Shown here: positions 24,350 through 36,560 of the stretch, one piece after another | Layout: each line of letters begins with the position of its first letter | Position numbering within the stretch: position 1 is the first letter of the stretch | Origin: Hymenopus coronatus | Lineage: Eukaryota > Arthropoda > Insecta > Mantodea > Hymenopodidae | DNA: 64,000 nucleotides | Direction: 5' to 3' | Assembly (NCBI GenBank): GCA_030762935.1 | Contig: CM060892.1 | Location: 89,144,327 to 89,208,326, forward strand | Notes under the pieces: model-generated | What the model was told of the DNA's origin: nothing | The model's database searches: none | The model's input: the letters and a program-made list of their open reading frames with translations, nothing else | Translations under genes and position numbers: made by a program

Positions 24350-26129
24350 TAATATCTACCGGCTTATTTTCAACATTACATTCACTACTAATTAAAATGC
24401 CATTCCTTCTTGAGTTTGTCTAAGGTATTACCTGCTATTAACCAAAAATAAGCAAGGTTGGGATTGGTGTGTAAGAATATACTACTAATATATTTTAGCA
24501 GCTAGTATATCTTGATATCAATAATACATTAGCATAACTTCTAATATGTCTAGTTGTACTTCTTTATGTGCATGTTGTATCTGGAGTGCTTGACTTACAG
24601 AGTTATACGAACTTATGTTACTAGGTGGCCCAACAGCGCCGTATTTCGTGTGAGCGAACAACCCTTCGTGAATTTTAAGAGTTTAAGAAGTCAACGGAAT
24701 AATTTAAATTATACGCTCATCAGTTACTGTGAACTTCGTTCTTCACTTCTTACATATCAGCGGAAACAGTGAAGGAATCGCTATCATTGAGAGCTAGTTC
24801 TCAGACTTGTACTGGAGTCAGTCCGTGATGAAATACAAGAAGTGAAAACATACGTAAATGGTTATTAACATGTTTTCCACTTCACTTATAAAAGCGTTTT
24901 GAAAGAACAAAGTTAGTTTTTGGGTTGACCAGTAATTGAAAGGCTTTTATTTGTCCTATTAGTATCCTCCAATAACTAGTTATATGCTGTTCTTATTTAA
25001 CAGTGAGCCCAGACGTACTGTAAGATTAAATCAAAACATTAAGGCGGCGTATCAAAAAACATGTTTTAGAGCTCGTAGGGTTTTAGTGTATTATTATTAT
25101 TGTTATGCACTATAAGTATAAGAAGAGTAAAAGGAAACATGAAAGCTTCGTAAGTAATACGTACGTAGGTAGCGGACAAGAAACAATGTGGTTTAACATT
25201 TTTTGTAAGGAAACATTGACTTAATTTGGCCCGCACGTCTCGGACTTATAAAACCTAATCAGACATAAGGACAAGAAACAGGCGATTCCACTTGAGTCAA
25301 CTGTTGTAAACAAACACAGAGTAAAAATGTACTGGCTGTGCCTCTCAAACCTATCCTACAGAGACGCTTCAAACTAGAGTGAATAATCCCATGGACGGTT
25401 CCTGGCAAATAGATGTTCCTCTCAGCAGTACTATTCTTCTTTAGAGCTCGTCTCAGACGTCTTGAAGTATGCTGTATTCAAAAAAAAAAATTAGAAGCGG
25501 GATGTACTATAAGCAACGAGCTTCAGCGTGATTGAAGATTTCAGTATGGTAAAGTCTTATTAATAAACTATTGTTAAACACCACCAAAGAAAATTGCAAG
25601 TGAAATGGTAAGTGTATTATCTTAGACCACTCTTACGCAGAAAACAAACCCCTGTTCCAGTAGAGAATTATAACGCGACGAAAAGCCGACAAGGGAGTAA
25701 AAGAGAAAGATGCGAGGATTTCCAAACTCCTAGCAACCTTTCATTCCTCCCTCCCAACTCGTATCTTGAGGTGTCAAGAATACCTGATGAAGTAACTACT
25801 GGTACATACGTGAAGTTAACGTTGATTCCCTGTGATTTGCTATTCCCTGGAGTTACTGTCAAGCAAACTGGCTTGCCGCAACGAAAATCCTGTCACCTTC
25901 CTTCCGCAGACTTTCGGTTAAAGAAAACGAACCTTCCCCTCCACACTGAAATCTAATGGGCTCATAATGTTGAAAGAAGGGGTGAGAAAATGAAATTACC
26001 TCGTCACGAATGTTAACGTCCTTCACCCTGTCCAATAACATGTACCAACTCTTGATGTGTGTAGAAATGTTTGCAGAAATACATCTGTTACTTTCCTAAT
26101 TAAAATACAGAACCAGTACCATCCAAAAA
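24350..26129. other. unclassified AT-rich DNA
   Basis: An open frame at 25612-25956 (about 114 codons) has no domain I recognise and no supporting splice or start context. Nothing else was recognised. Confidence 0.3.
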
Positions 26130-27120
26130 ATCTTGTGTGTTTAATTCACATGACTTTCTCTACCTGTTCCGCAAACAAAATGCTCTTACATACGCTTATT
26201 CATTTATCTGCATAATATTAATAAAAATATTAGCAGAAATGGTCTTATTACTTGCCTCCTTATAAAAAAAGGGAAATATGGTAATTCACGACTATAACGA
26301 AATAGTCAAACCTTTTAAAATCTATCGCTATGTGAAAACAACAAATTCAGCTCTCTTTGAGTGGCTAGGATTAAAACAAAAGTTTTATGAAACGAAAGAT
26401 GGCTTTCCGTTTGAGAAAATTAAAATGATGTATTTTAAAATGGTAACCAATGAAAAGGAATATCTTGGAAACGGTTAACTCTACAGAAAAAGGGTACATG
26501 ACACAAATGTTGTATTTTAACGAGATATATATTTTTGTGTCGTAAGCTGTTGTCTCTCCCTTACGGCTCACAAGCTACACAAAAGACCATCCAATATGAT
26601 AGTCTTTAGATGCTATCCCATCAAAATGTGCATTTTGTTTGTCATGAAAATATCTTAAACACATGACACTGAAATCAAAATTGTTAGAGCCAGTTTTTGA
26701 GAAAGTCAAAGTGTTCTATGAAAAGGGTAGTTGGGGTGAGGAATTCTCTTAAACATCTCGTGTCGCCCCCTGGAAGATATTGAACTGAAATACCAAGTTT
26801 GGTATTTAACGGACTTTTAGTTTTTGAACTATGCAGCCTATATACACACACACACAAACATACACACACACACACACACAAACATACACACACACAAACA
26901 TACACACACAAACATACACACACACACAAACATACACACACACAAACATACACACACACATACACACACTTTGGCATGTTTCTAAAAATGTTCTTTTTTA
27001 TATTCATGGACTAACAAAACATGTATTTCCAGTGAAATCTCGGTATCGAACTTTTTGTGTGGAATACGACACCTTCTTTATCTACCATGTACATTGTACT
27101 TACGTGCTAGGGAATGTAAT
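26130..27120 (-). repeat. R1 repeat, full length with expanded microsatellite
   Basis: The reverse copy begins TCTTGTGTGTTTAATTCAC. The fixed site carries about 125 bp of (CA)n interspersed with CAAACATA units (26844-26970). It ends with the 5' block and ACGTGCTAGGGAATGTAAT. Confidence 0.85.
26844..26970 (+). repeat. (CA)n with CAAACATA higher-order units
   Basis: CA repeats are interrupted at least six times by AAACATA, giving a higher-order period. This points to slippage or unequal exchange after point changes, inside R1. Confidence 0.9.
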
Positions 27121-28834
27121 AATGAAGAGACATCCTTAAAGAAGTTGCATTCACATAATGTCAACATTCACTCCTCTACACGCTGTTCTTCCTAAGCTAA
27201 TGCTTCTATCTATTTCTTAATAATCAAGGAAAAAAAAAATACTCATTTACATATTTGATTGTAGATATATGAAATATATATTAGATTAAATCGATAGCAA
27301 CAATTTTGAAAAGTGGATCGTAACATAATTAAAGGTCGAATAACGACTTGCTACTTCAGAAAATAATTAAGACAGATTTGGTATTTAATCCTATCTCTTA
27401 CATTTTACCTATCATGCAATAATCGTTCAGGATGAAGAGCACTTCACAGTTATTGCAAGAAATTCAAGATAGCAGATATTTTAAACCTGTCATATTTAAA
27501 AAAAAAAGCTAATTTTGAAAAAAATTGAAATTTTGAAATCGAGATATCAATTTTTTTGGTATATACTCAAACATTAGCATACATTGTTAACTTCAACAAG
27601 TTAAATACTTAGCACTTGATGTATAGCTTTTCTCAAGGACTCAACAATGACTTTGTACTCATTCTACAATATTTTAAATTGAGCTATTATTAGACAATAA
27701 TATCATTATGAAACTTATGTTATCGCAATTTCATTTTACACATGCATTGTCGGTTTACGAATTCAAGGATACGTTTCATACCTTAAAACATTCTGTTTTA
27801 CAATATGTGATAAACATCTCAGGTCGGCTAGAAGCCTCCTGTTATATATGGGAAGTAAGCAACGACTATAAATGATGTCTAATTTCAGTTCTTGGAGGAA
27901 GATTAATGAATTGAATAATTTTATAACTCCTTATTTTATTTGTTTACCATTTATTATAAAAATAACACCTTTTTATTCTGCTGGATCCACAACTATTTGC
28001 TGATTCCCTGAAAAGTCCCTGACAATGCTGAAGCTATGAGAGTTTTTAACTAGTTTAATTTCCGTCCTTACTGATTCACCATCACAGGGATTTCCACCTA
28101 CGATAAATGAATGACATTAGAATTGATGAAATAAACGTTTTAACAGCACCTACGCAGCATTTACTATTTATGAAGACTGAGGAAAATGCTGGAAACACCT
28201 CAGTCAGTGTGGATGCTCCTGGCGAGGTTTTAAGCACGAAGAGTACAGATATTATTCCACCCCTTCCTCTTTTACACCTGAAATATTGTAAAAGAAGTTC
28301 TATAACAGGGTGCAAGTAGAGTGATGTGTCCTTCAAGAACACCTAGCTCATCTTTGTTGCATTAAGACACGTTTCTTTTTAGTTTTTCTAACACATTTAA
28401 AAAAGTGTAAAGGAAGTTTTGACACCCGGTGTATTATATTAACTGCCAACTGTGAACTATATCAGTTTAGAATGTGATAAGATTAGCTGCACTAGTTCAG
28501 TCACGTGTTTTGTGAAACTCAGGCTTGGAGCCCTCTATAGGGTTATGCTATAGTTCGTGCAAAGTGTCATGAAAAGCATTAAGTTAATGAATTAATGGTA
28601 TGTTGACTGTATAATTAACAAATTCTAAATGCGTTAGCTTTTACGAGGTTTGATCTCTAAATTCCAGGATGTGTCTGCTGTGACCAAACAGCGTGATTAG
28701 CATACGAGCCCAGTGAAGACGACTAACATCTTGAAGACAAGTTTAAGAACGATATCGCATTTATACCTGTGCTATAAAGGTTTGTACTAGCATGGGCACA
28801 TTCACCTTGTCGAAATTATGGAAGCTATGGAAAA
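27121..28834. other. AT-rich DNA with one weak R1 trace
   Basis: At about 27385-27550 there is a degraded reverse R1 body segment (CTTACATTTTACCTATCATG, then AAGAAATTCAAGATAG). The remainder has no recognised feature; short open frames at 28082-28342 carry no domain. Confidence 0.35.
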
Positions 28835-29412
28835 TTGACTCTAAACTGAAGCTCAGAGAGCAAAGATCAAATCCTGTGTGAAAATTCGGGAAAGTAAAGC
28901 CTATGGAATGCTGAAACAAACTTGTGGGAGTTAAACAATGAATCGGGGAAATGGTTTGAGTGGAATTCACGTTTCAGAAATGTCGGAACATCCTGGAGGA
29001 CGATGAGAGACCAGGGCCGCCATACACGTGCAACACTCTCCAAAACATGGAACAACTGCTCCTGATACATCACCATCCTGCGGGCAGAGAAAAATTGGAA
29101 TCTCCAACACAGTCAACCACCTCACAGGGTTTTCGCAACACACCAGTTTTGGGCACTTTAACAACGTAGTTGCCCTTCTTCACCCCCATATTCACGAGAT
29201 TTGGCCCCCAGCGACTTATATTTGTTTCCCCAAGATGACATTGAAGTTGAAGGTTGCCATTTTGGTAAGGCGGAGGAGATCCAATGTGAATCGCACCAAG
29301 CGCTTAATACGCTTCAAGAATCAAGACCTACAGGATGCATTCCAAAAGTAGCAGAGGCACTGGGATCGGTACTTAGCTACCCAAACAAACTACTTTGGAG
29401 GAGACAGTAGCC
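28835..29412 (+). pseudogene. mariner transposase remnant M1 (N- and C-terminal parts, middle deleted)
   Basis: Mariner transposases have two N-terminal helix-turn-helix motifs and a DDE/D catalytic domain of about 340 residues in all. Here 28853-28937 reads IKSCVKIRES, KAYGMLKQTCG, matching the first helix-turn-helix. After a frame change, 28984-29070 reads EDDERPGPPY and TCNTLQNMEQ, matching the linker and start of the second. The frame then shifts again and the C-terminal end is found: HPHIHEIWPP as a decayed 'PYSPDLAPSD' block, APSDLYLFPQ at 29203, then the downstream helix and a decayed 'NYFEGD' end at 29385-29405. The central catalytic 'DETW' and 'QDNA' blocks are missing, so it is inactive. 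Terminal inverted repeats were not identified. Confidence 0.7.
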
Positions 29413-32313
29413 AAAATTTAAATCAGGTAATTTTATTTCCATTTACGGACCAATCGCTAAATTTAATAATAGTACCACATAAACACTATCTGAATAAAAT
29501 TTTATTACAAACATTTGGTCCAATTTACGAACAAGAGTTTGTCAAAGCCAATAACTAGAAAGAGCAAAAACATACACATAATTTCAGGAGAAAAATGCTG
29601 TTTTGGGTCTCTCTTCCAAATCGGTTGTTCAGTTTAGTCACATGGTGCGGTTACTCGGGTAACATACGCCGTTTCGGCAATACGTTTTTAAGGATGAGTT
29701 CTGGGTCGTACATGCTGTTAGTTCCTTCCACACGAATGACCTTAGGCGAAGATACAGTGAGCTTGCCTACTCTTAATAAACAGGCCAGCAAATAGCTTAT
29801 GTTACCATAACAAACAGCTTTGCTTCCTTATGATTTAGTTTCGAGAATACACAGCGACTGCAAAATGTGTGTTATTGGTTTATGCCATTCCCAGGGTTTT
29901 AACGAGAGATGTCCAGTTATTAATGACATGAGAGCAAGTAAGCAGTTCAAGGTTGAGAGTGAATAAATGTGACCGACATCACTGGAAATGTGTTACAACC
30001 AGCTCAGGCTAGCACGGATCTTACGTTACATAGATCTCATGGCTGGTATTCAACGTTGTTGATTTTTAACACTTTATTTTCCTGTCACCTTTTTTGTTAA
30101 CCAAGCCTCATCACAATCGCACTCTAGTATTACACACCGTAATTTATTGCGTTATTTAGCAACAATACTTCATTGTTCCATTTTACTGGCTCGACTTAAC
30201 ATTTCCCCCTAGAGTTACTGACATTGCTACGTGTCCGACGCCCCAACAAGGGGTGGCGAACCTCTGAGAGAAGTAGACTCGCGGATTTTCCGACTATAAG
30301 TGATTTTAAAATTTCAACTTCTACTGGGTTCAAGCATCTTCCTAGTTCTGGCTTTGCTACATGATTATCACATCGTTTTCCATAGGTCGCTGACGTATCT
30401 TCGTTAAGAAAATCCGCTGTCTATATGTGCAAGAGCATTGAACTCCTGTTCTTTCCATCAAGTAACAGTAAATCACCTGTCTTTCACTAAAAGTAGCTGA
30501 CCAGTGCTAAGGCTTTCCGTTTTGTTTAGCTCATGGGTCGAAGGCGGTGGTAAAACCTTAACGGTACATCTCCCCTTCGAATCTAAACTTGTATTTCAGT
30601 GCAGTTTTATTTATGCTCTTGTTTAACATTAATACGGCTATCATTTTTATTATTTCCCTTATAATAAAATTAAATTTGACTGTATAACTTTAAGTAATTT
30701 GTTTTTCTTCAGGGAAATCAAAATAGTAAACACTTGATATCGAAGTTTTGGGTGCATACAATACTTCCTTTACTTACTGCAATCACATAGTAGAGAAGAC
30801 AGTGTGATTGCAGTTTCAAAAAAAAATTAAGGAACTCCATTGCTAAGCCTTTCACAAGACATTAGAATGTCATCTAATGGCCCCCCACAAACACTAAATT
30901 GTAATGGATATGGACACGAATTTTTCTGGTCTTGCTTGACTATGCTGCAACAATAATGTTTTGATTTATTTCCTCGGGGTTGCACAAACAAAAACAAATG
31001 CTTTCATTAATACAAATGATGAGGCAGTAAAGAAGGATAACAGGCACGATCCGAACAGGAATATTTTATATTGAATCAGATTATATGTCCATCCTGAATC
31101 AAATAATTTTGTTATTATGCTATAAAAGCTTCTAATATGTGGCTAAACGCTTTCAAATTGCGAAGGTGCATGCATGCTAATAGGTATTATAAAATATGTC
31201 CATGCATATGGAACTGCATACCGTTAAGAGAGAGATTTGGCAAAGGATGAGGGTGGAGAAGAAACAAAAAAGCAATTGAGAAGGAGGAGGAGGAAGAGAT
31301 TTTATGGCAATGTTTTGGCAGGACCAACAGAGTCTGAAAAATGTGGCGTTCACGAGAAAGACAATAAAAAAATCACTCTCTCCGTTTCTCCCCCAGATAA
31401 CGATGACGCAGTCATGAATATGATTGTGTTAATAATCACCCTATAATCTCTACGACGCCAGAGTCGGTGACGCCGCCAAACCCTCCCGACGATAAATGGC
31501 ACAGAAAAAAACTGCAGCTCTGAAGTAAAAACAAAAAGCGCAAAGCGAGAAGAGAATTGGCTTTCCTGTCAGCGACGACTACATCCTGGTATCTAGGATT
31601 CTACGATAGTTATAAACTCTCTATGTGTTCATTTCCATCTTCTTGAATTTCTTATACAGATCATTACATAAAACCCTGTTAATAAGTATAATTTAGTTTT
31701 AACACCAAGCGGTAGGTGTCATTTTGCTTAAGAATATCCACTCGTATTTGAAAATTCTTCAAAACTCTAATAGTTATTTTTGATACAAATGGTAAAAGCA
31801 GTATTTTATTTTATGAGTAGGAAGCTTGCGAAACGAGCCATAGACCCAGTTTCGTAATCCCACAAACAATATAAAACAATGTTAACGCGTGTCATACACT
31901 CTTTTAGGTAATTCTCAATATTTATAAACGTATTATCATTATAAATAGATAGTTTTTCCCATTTCACGAAGTCCAATGGTCTGCGATATTTAGTTATTGC
32001 TTTCCCTAGCATCAGTGCTGACAACATGCCGACTTACTCGTAGAGAACGAATACATTCTATACAACGGAGGCAGTTCTGCTTGCATAATTTAGTCATGAC
32101 ATTCAAATAATGCGAACCTTCAGAGCCATAGCCTACTTGAATAAACCAAAGTTGGCTATATTGGAATATTATAATTTAATACCACTGAGCGTCAGAGTTT
32201 TCTACTTTCAACTCTACTGACATCTGGTAAAATACGCTATAATATACGCTATAATATACGCTTAGTATAAACTGTCGAACAAAAAATTAAAAAAAAAGCT
32301 TTTAACCCAACAA
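29413..32313. other. largely unannotated AT-rich DNA
   Basis: A faint reverse R1 5' trace lies at about 30755-30815 (ATCGAAGTTTTGGGTGCATA, AGTAGAGAAG). An open frame at 31237-31446 is unrecognised. A pyrimidine run ending in AG at about 31378-31397 looks like a splice acceptor but has no supported exon. Nothing else is seen. Confidence 0.35.
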
Positions 32314-32608
32314 ATGTGATGGTGTTCCGTTCACATGACTATCTATTCTGCAACAAAAATTTCTTAAAGATAAAAATTAACAGAAATGATGTACTAAGTA
32401 CATAGAAAACAAGGGAACGCTCTACGCTAAACCGATAGTGAATTCTATTACGAGCTGCTTGCTATGTGATAACATTGACATTCTGCTCTTTTTGTATGGC
32501 CAGGACAAAAAATAAATAATGACGTTCCATTTAAGAAATATATATATATATATTAGTACATTTTAAACCAATAACAAGGAATATCTTGGAAATGGTTAAC
32601 TTCACAAA
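32314..32608 (-). repeat. R1 repeat, 3' fragment
   Basis: Reverse 3' block (TGATGGTGTTCCGTTCACAT) through the GCTTGCTATGTG segment to GGAATATCTTGGAAATGG. A second reverse copy begins immediately after, so two 3' ends lie in direct repeat about 295 bp apart. Confidence 0.7.
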
Positions 32609-33300
32609 ATATCTGATGTGTTCCATTCATAAGGCTTTCTCTATCTATTACACAAACGGCTTTCCTTACAAAAGATTATTCTTTTATCTACGACATTCTA
32701 ATAAAGGCAAACATTAGCAGAAATTGTCTTAATACTTGCTTCCTTGTAAATAAAAAGGGCATAAGGAAAAACACTAGGTTAAATCGTAGGTAAAAATATT
32801 TTCAAGACTGGTCCTTAGTGAAACAAGTGACGCTCAGTTTTCTTGCATGGCCTGGCAGTAAAACAAGAGATGAAACGAAACGTCACTTCCCGTTTGTGAA
32901 AAGTTTTAGAAGTTTAAAATTTAAAGAAATAACAAAAAATCTCAGAAGCAGTTGAATCTACCTTAAAACACATCTACGTAACACGTTTTAACGATATCCA
33001 TATGTTTATGATTTGGTCCACCTCTTACGGTTAAAGTAAATTAAATGTTATATTCTTGTATTCCAGTTATATTTCTTGCATCCCATAACGTTCGGGAGGT
33101 CTAACCACTCGATCACGGAGCCGCCGGCCACCTGGATAGAGATACACACTCGGAATTTTTTCTAAAAATGTTTTTCTGTATACAGGGATCCTCAAAATAT
33201 TAGTTGATGTTTTGGAATCTAAGTCTTAGGCAAATACAATGGCCCCTCTACTTATGTGCATTGTACAGACGTGCTAGAAAGCACACTGGTTTAGACACAG
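32609..33300 (-). repeat. R1 repeat interrupted by a SINE-A head
   Basis: The reverse copy from TCTGATGTGTTCCATTC runs to about 33050. A SINE-like insert (33090-33130) follows. The R1 5' part then resumes at about 33133 (AGAGATACACACTCGG) and runs to GTGCTAGAAAGCAC. A further 5'-end fragment lies at about 33303-33392. Confidence 0.65.
33090..33132 (-). repeat. SINE-A head fragment
   Basis: On the minus strand the sequence reads CGGCTCCGTGATCGAGTGG, TTAGACCTCC, which is the A-box region of SINE-A. The B box and tail are missing. Confidence 0.5.
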
Positions 33301-33392
33301 GTGTCCTCTAAACATTAATTTCCGCTGAAATCTCGTTATCAGCGCAATACCTTCTTTACCTACGTATTGAATAAAGAGAGGAGTAAAAATAC

Positions 33393-34200
33393 ACATATAA
33401 AAATGCTGCCAAGGTTGACGCAGTTGGGCTGCTTGCAACATATTGAGGCAACAATGGTGGTAGGTACATTGTTATTGCTACGAACAGGTGTGCAGAATAC
33501 AAGTGAACAAAGTATGGCTATAAACCGGACACCCTCTTGTCTGCAAGTTGTAAGGAGCAGTTATTATCACACACATAGCCGAGCGAGCGATATTCTCATT
33601 AGACGAGAACCCCATCCCCCTGCTGCCGTAGCCACAGTCTTCATCCACTCTCCGCCTTAGAGCACCATATTGATTGGGAAAACCCTTGCTTGCAGCCAAA
33701 CAATGGTTTATCTTGGTATGGAAGAGATTTGAGAAAGCTTCGCCTGGCTAGTGGTGCCATGGAGGAGGTTGGGGGTTTGCACATAAAACATCCCACACGA
33801 ACAACAGGGATGGAGGAGATGAAATGGGGTGGAGGAGGAGGAAGCTTGCGCAAGGAATTGTTCCTGTGGTCTGCTGGAGCAGGTTGTTCTTAGGAGGGGC
33901 GTCTTATTACAGTGTACAGGATATGCGATCATATCTGCAACTACTTAGGAAAATGTGGTAGCAGTTGCTGCGGTATAATTCTTGGTAGCCGCAATAGGTC
34001 ACCCCAGCATCATGCGCTACCGCTTAGTTACAACTGAAACATCATGGGGTTTCCTTTCCTCAACTACCAAATCTGAAGAAGAACCGCTAACATGTTTTTA
34101 AGTTATGAACATCGTCGAAGAATATAGTCTAGATATGCATCCCACTTCAACAAAATGTATAGTGAATCCTGAAATTGTCTTTTTTTAATTTATTTTTGGC
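33393..34200. other. unclassified, GC-richer at 33580-33910
   Basis: Overlapping open frames on both strands (33478-33932) have no recognisable domain. A GGAGGA-rich patch at 33822-33842 is notable. It could be an exon or an unknown element. Confidence 0.25.
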
Positions 34201-34446
34201 CAACCAATATTAATTGTTGTACAAGCCAGTGGTAATATCTAATGTACAGCTTACAATTTAACATTGTTGAGGTTGGCCCATAGCTCAATAGTGCTAAATT
34301 AATATACAGATTAATTATAAATTCTTTGGAATAGGGTTAACTTGTTTAAAAATATATACATTAGAATGCAATACTTATGGGTGATAAATAATGAAACTAA
34401 TATGTGAAAATTAACACATCGTATGAAATTATGGTGCTAAAACAGG

Positions 34447-35121
34447 TTATATGAATTCTCTTCTTCTGAATCGCTGTGGTACATTTTTCTTTAGTCTGGT
34501 TCTGTGATTACTTCTGATATCAATATTAAACATATATGCTCCAGGAACTTTTGGTAGTTTGTTAAAAAATGATTTGCAGAGATTTTTGAAGTATTCTTGT
34601 AGAGGAAGAATTCCAAACTCGTGATGAAGTTGACTGTTCCTTGTGTACCAGGACCTTGGTGACTTTTCGAAGGAATTTATTTTGTATAACTTGCAGACAA
34701 TGAATATGCCTTTTGTCAGCTGTGCTCCACATAACAATGTATGAAATGAGTGGACCTATTACAGACTTGTATTGCAGAACTTAACATTCAAGACCAAGTT
34801 TTGAAGTATATTAATTAGTGGAATCAGTTTGATAAGTCTGATGTTGGCAGATGTTGATATGCGAGAGGTGTAAGAGTTCCAGGTCAATTTAATGTCAAGC
34901 AGTACTTCAAGATACTGCATTGCCGTTCCCGCAGGAAGCCAAGTTAGTTCGTTATTGAGAACAGATAGTGGAGATGCATCATGAATGGGCTTTAGTGAAA
35001 ATATTTTGCCTTTGTTGATATTTATCGTAATACCCCAAGTAGCGAACGATTCAGAGGGAAGAGACAAGGATAATTGAAGATTGATGACTAAATGAAAATG
35101 TCTAACACGAAAACTGCTCAT
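34447..35121 (-). pseudogene. Jockey-type LINE, 5'-truncated reverse transcriptase C-terminal region
   Basis: Two minus-strand open frames follow one another (35121 to 34759, then 34737 to 34447). The first shows the RT segment after the catalytic YxDD: WGITININKGKIF (the 'WkikiNvdKt' block), then YLEVLLDIKLTWNSY (the 'YLGv.lD.kLtW..H' block) and ANIRLIKLIPLIN. The second continues with CKLYKINSFEKS, SWYTRNSQLHHEFGI (the 'WyvrN..lh.dl.i' block) and a basic end RLKKNVPQRFRRRE. These are in the order seen in Jockey-clade RT thumbs. YxDD, the endonuclease and ORF1 are absent, as expected for incomplete target-primed reverse transcription. One frameshift separates the halves, so it is dead. The 3' UTR probably continues to about 34180. 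Confidence 0.72.
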
Positions 35122-35139
35122 CTAGGTGTCCTGTTTTGT

Positions 35140-36139
35140 ACAGAAAATAAACTGGAGTGTCAAAGGAGAGGTATCCAGGTGGAGATCTCATCTTGCTTGA
35201 TCTGTCTATTGTTAGTTGGTTTGCAAAGTCGTCAAGTTTAATATACATTTGGCGACGAAAGCTCATGATGTTTGTATAACGTGGTATTTACACACCTGCT
35301 TTAATAACGATATGATTAAAGCTAGTTTGACCCCATAGCTCAGTTGTTCTTCATTCAGATATTATATGATTCCCTTAATTTTGGTAAAGTATGGTTTGAT
35401 TTCTGGGATAGGCAATTTTTTTTGACCTTTCTATCTACCCTCTTGCCCAATGCACCCTAGACGGTTTTAACTATTAATTGAGTTACGAAAAACTTGAAAT
35501 GGAACCGCCTCTCGGCAGGTATGTTCTCATGCAACATTAAATAACACAGTTTAGGTAAACATATTTTGTCATTATATTGAGTGTCACTTATATTTTCTTC
35601 TTTATACCACACATTTATATAATCCGTGTTTGATGAATCCAGTCGTTTTTGTTGTAGTGTCATCAAATTAGGTATGATAGTAATCAATTACGTGATGTTG
35701 GAACTCACCGAACACATTATTGGCACACAAGTCTTTCTTTCAACCCAGAAAACACTTGTAACTCTTTTTCCAAGTCACATAGCATGCACCTTGTGTAAAA
35801 GAGCAAGAGATTACAGTGTATGTTTACGAGTCAGTGCCTCAGTACAGAAATTGTGTAGGAATTTCGTATACAGGAATATTATCTTCGATACTGATCTGAA
35901 AGTAAAGAAAGAGTAGTTTGTGATACCAAATAACAACAACAATAAATAGCAGTTAAATGGGGATCCTCAAAACCTTTTGAGAATGGATAACAAAAAGTTG
36001 TTGTAAGCCAAAGTAGCGTTTCGCAACTTCAGATTGAAGTTTACATAGTAGCATGTGCATGTCTAGGCGAGCTCCAAAAATGTGCATCGTCAACACCGAG
36101 AGAATTTCTGTACTAAGATTTTCTGTTTTTTAAAGTTGA
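35140..36139. other. unclassified AT-rich DNA
   Basis: No repeat block or domain was recognised; the open frames at 35457-35687 and 35626-35916 are unsupported. Confidence 0.35.
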
Positions 36140-36560
36140 TTTAGGAACAGAAATGCCTTCAAAGACTGTATCCTGCATTTGGGGATGCACGCAATCCACC
36201 ATTTATCTACAGTATGTGTAGTTTAGAAAAGAAAGGGATTCCCTTGAAGATGAAGTCAAGCAGGACGACCGGCTACAGCAACAATGAATGAAATTGTGGT
36301 ATAAACAGAGCGCATTTAGCGGGAATATCATCGTAACACAAATGGTCAGATTCAAGAGGTCCTAAATATTGGAACAGAAGCAGTGAAGTCAATCCTGAAA
36401 GGAAAATTTGACATCCGGAAACACTGCAGTCGCTGGTTTACCTACCACCTTAGAGATGAGCAGAAACAAGCACGTGTGCAACGATACCAGAAAATTATTG
36501 AAAAACTCAATGGAAGAAGATCTAAAAACCGTGGTGGTGGTGATAATGCATGATTACTGT
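36140..36560 (+). pseudogene. mariner transposase remnant M2 (N-terminal half)
   Basis: In successive frames the sequence resembles a mariner N-terminal half: a decayed first helix-turn-helix at about 36150-36215, RKERDSLEDEVKQDDR at about 36223 (the 'GReSleDE.r.GRP' linker), and IQEVLNIGTEAVKSILKG at about 36352 (second helix-turn-helix). It continues with CSRWFTYHLRDEQKQARV at about 36426 (the 'CsRWiPh.Lt.eQk.aRv' block) and IIEKLNGRRSKN. It stops before the catalytic 'GDETW' motif. The linker signature differs from M1, so this is a different mariner lineage. It is truncated and frameshifted, hence inactive. Confidence 0.7.

Noticed and set aside
25612..25956. 114-codon open frame as a gene
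   Set aside because: It has no domain and no start context, and a comparable frame is open on the opposite strand.
26844..26970. CRISPR-like array (short repeats with spacers)
   Set aside because: The units are CA repeats with AAACATA interruptions in a eukaryotic repeat. There are no palindromic repeats, unique spacers or cas genes.
26799..27139. Open frames of alternating Thr-His or Cys-Val residues
   Set aside because: They are translations of the (CA)n/(TG)n tract inside R1 and differ in every copy.
33478..33932. Overlapping open frames in the GC-richer patch
   Set aside because: Frames are open on both strands because the patch is GC-rich; none shows a recognisable motif.
35140..35200. 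Reverse transcriptase YxDD motif just upstream of the LINE fragment
   Set aside because: I looked in all minus frames and did not find it. The element appears to be truncated after the catalytic motif.
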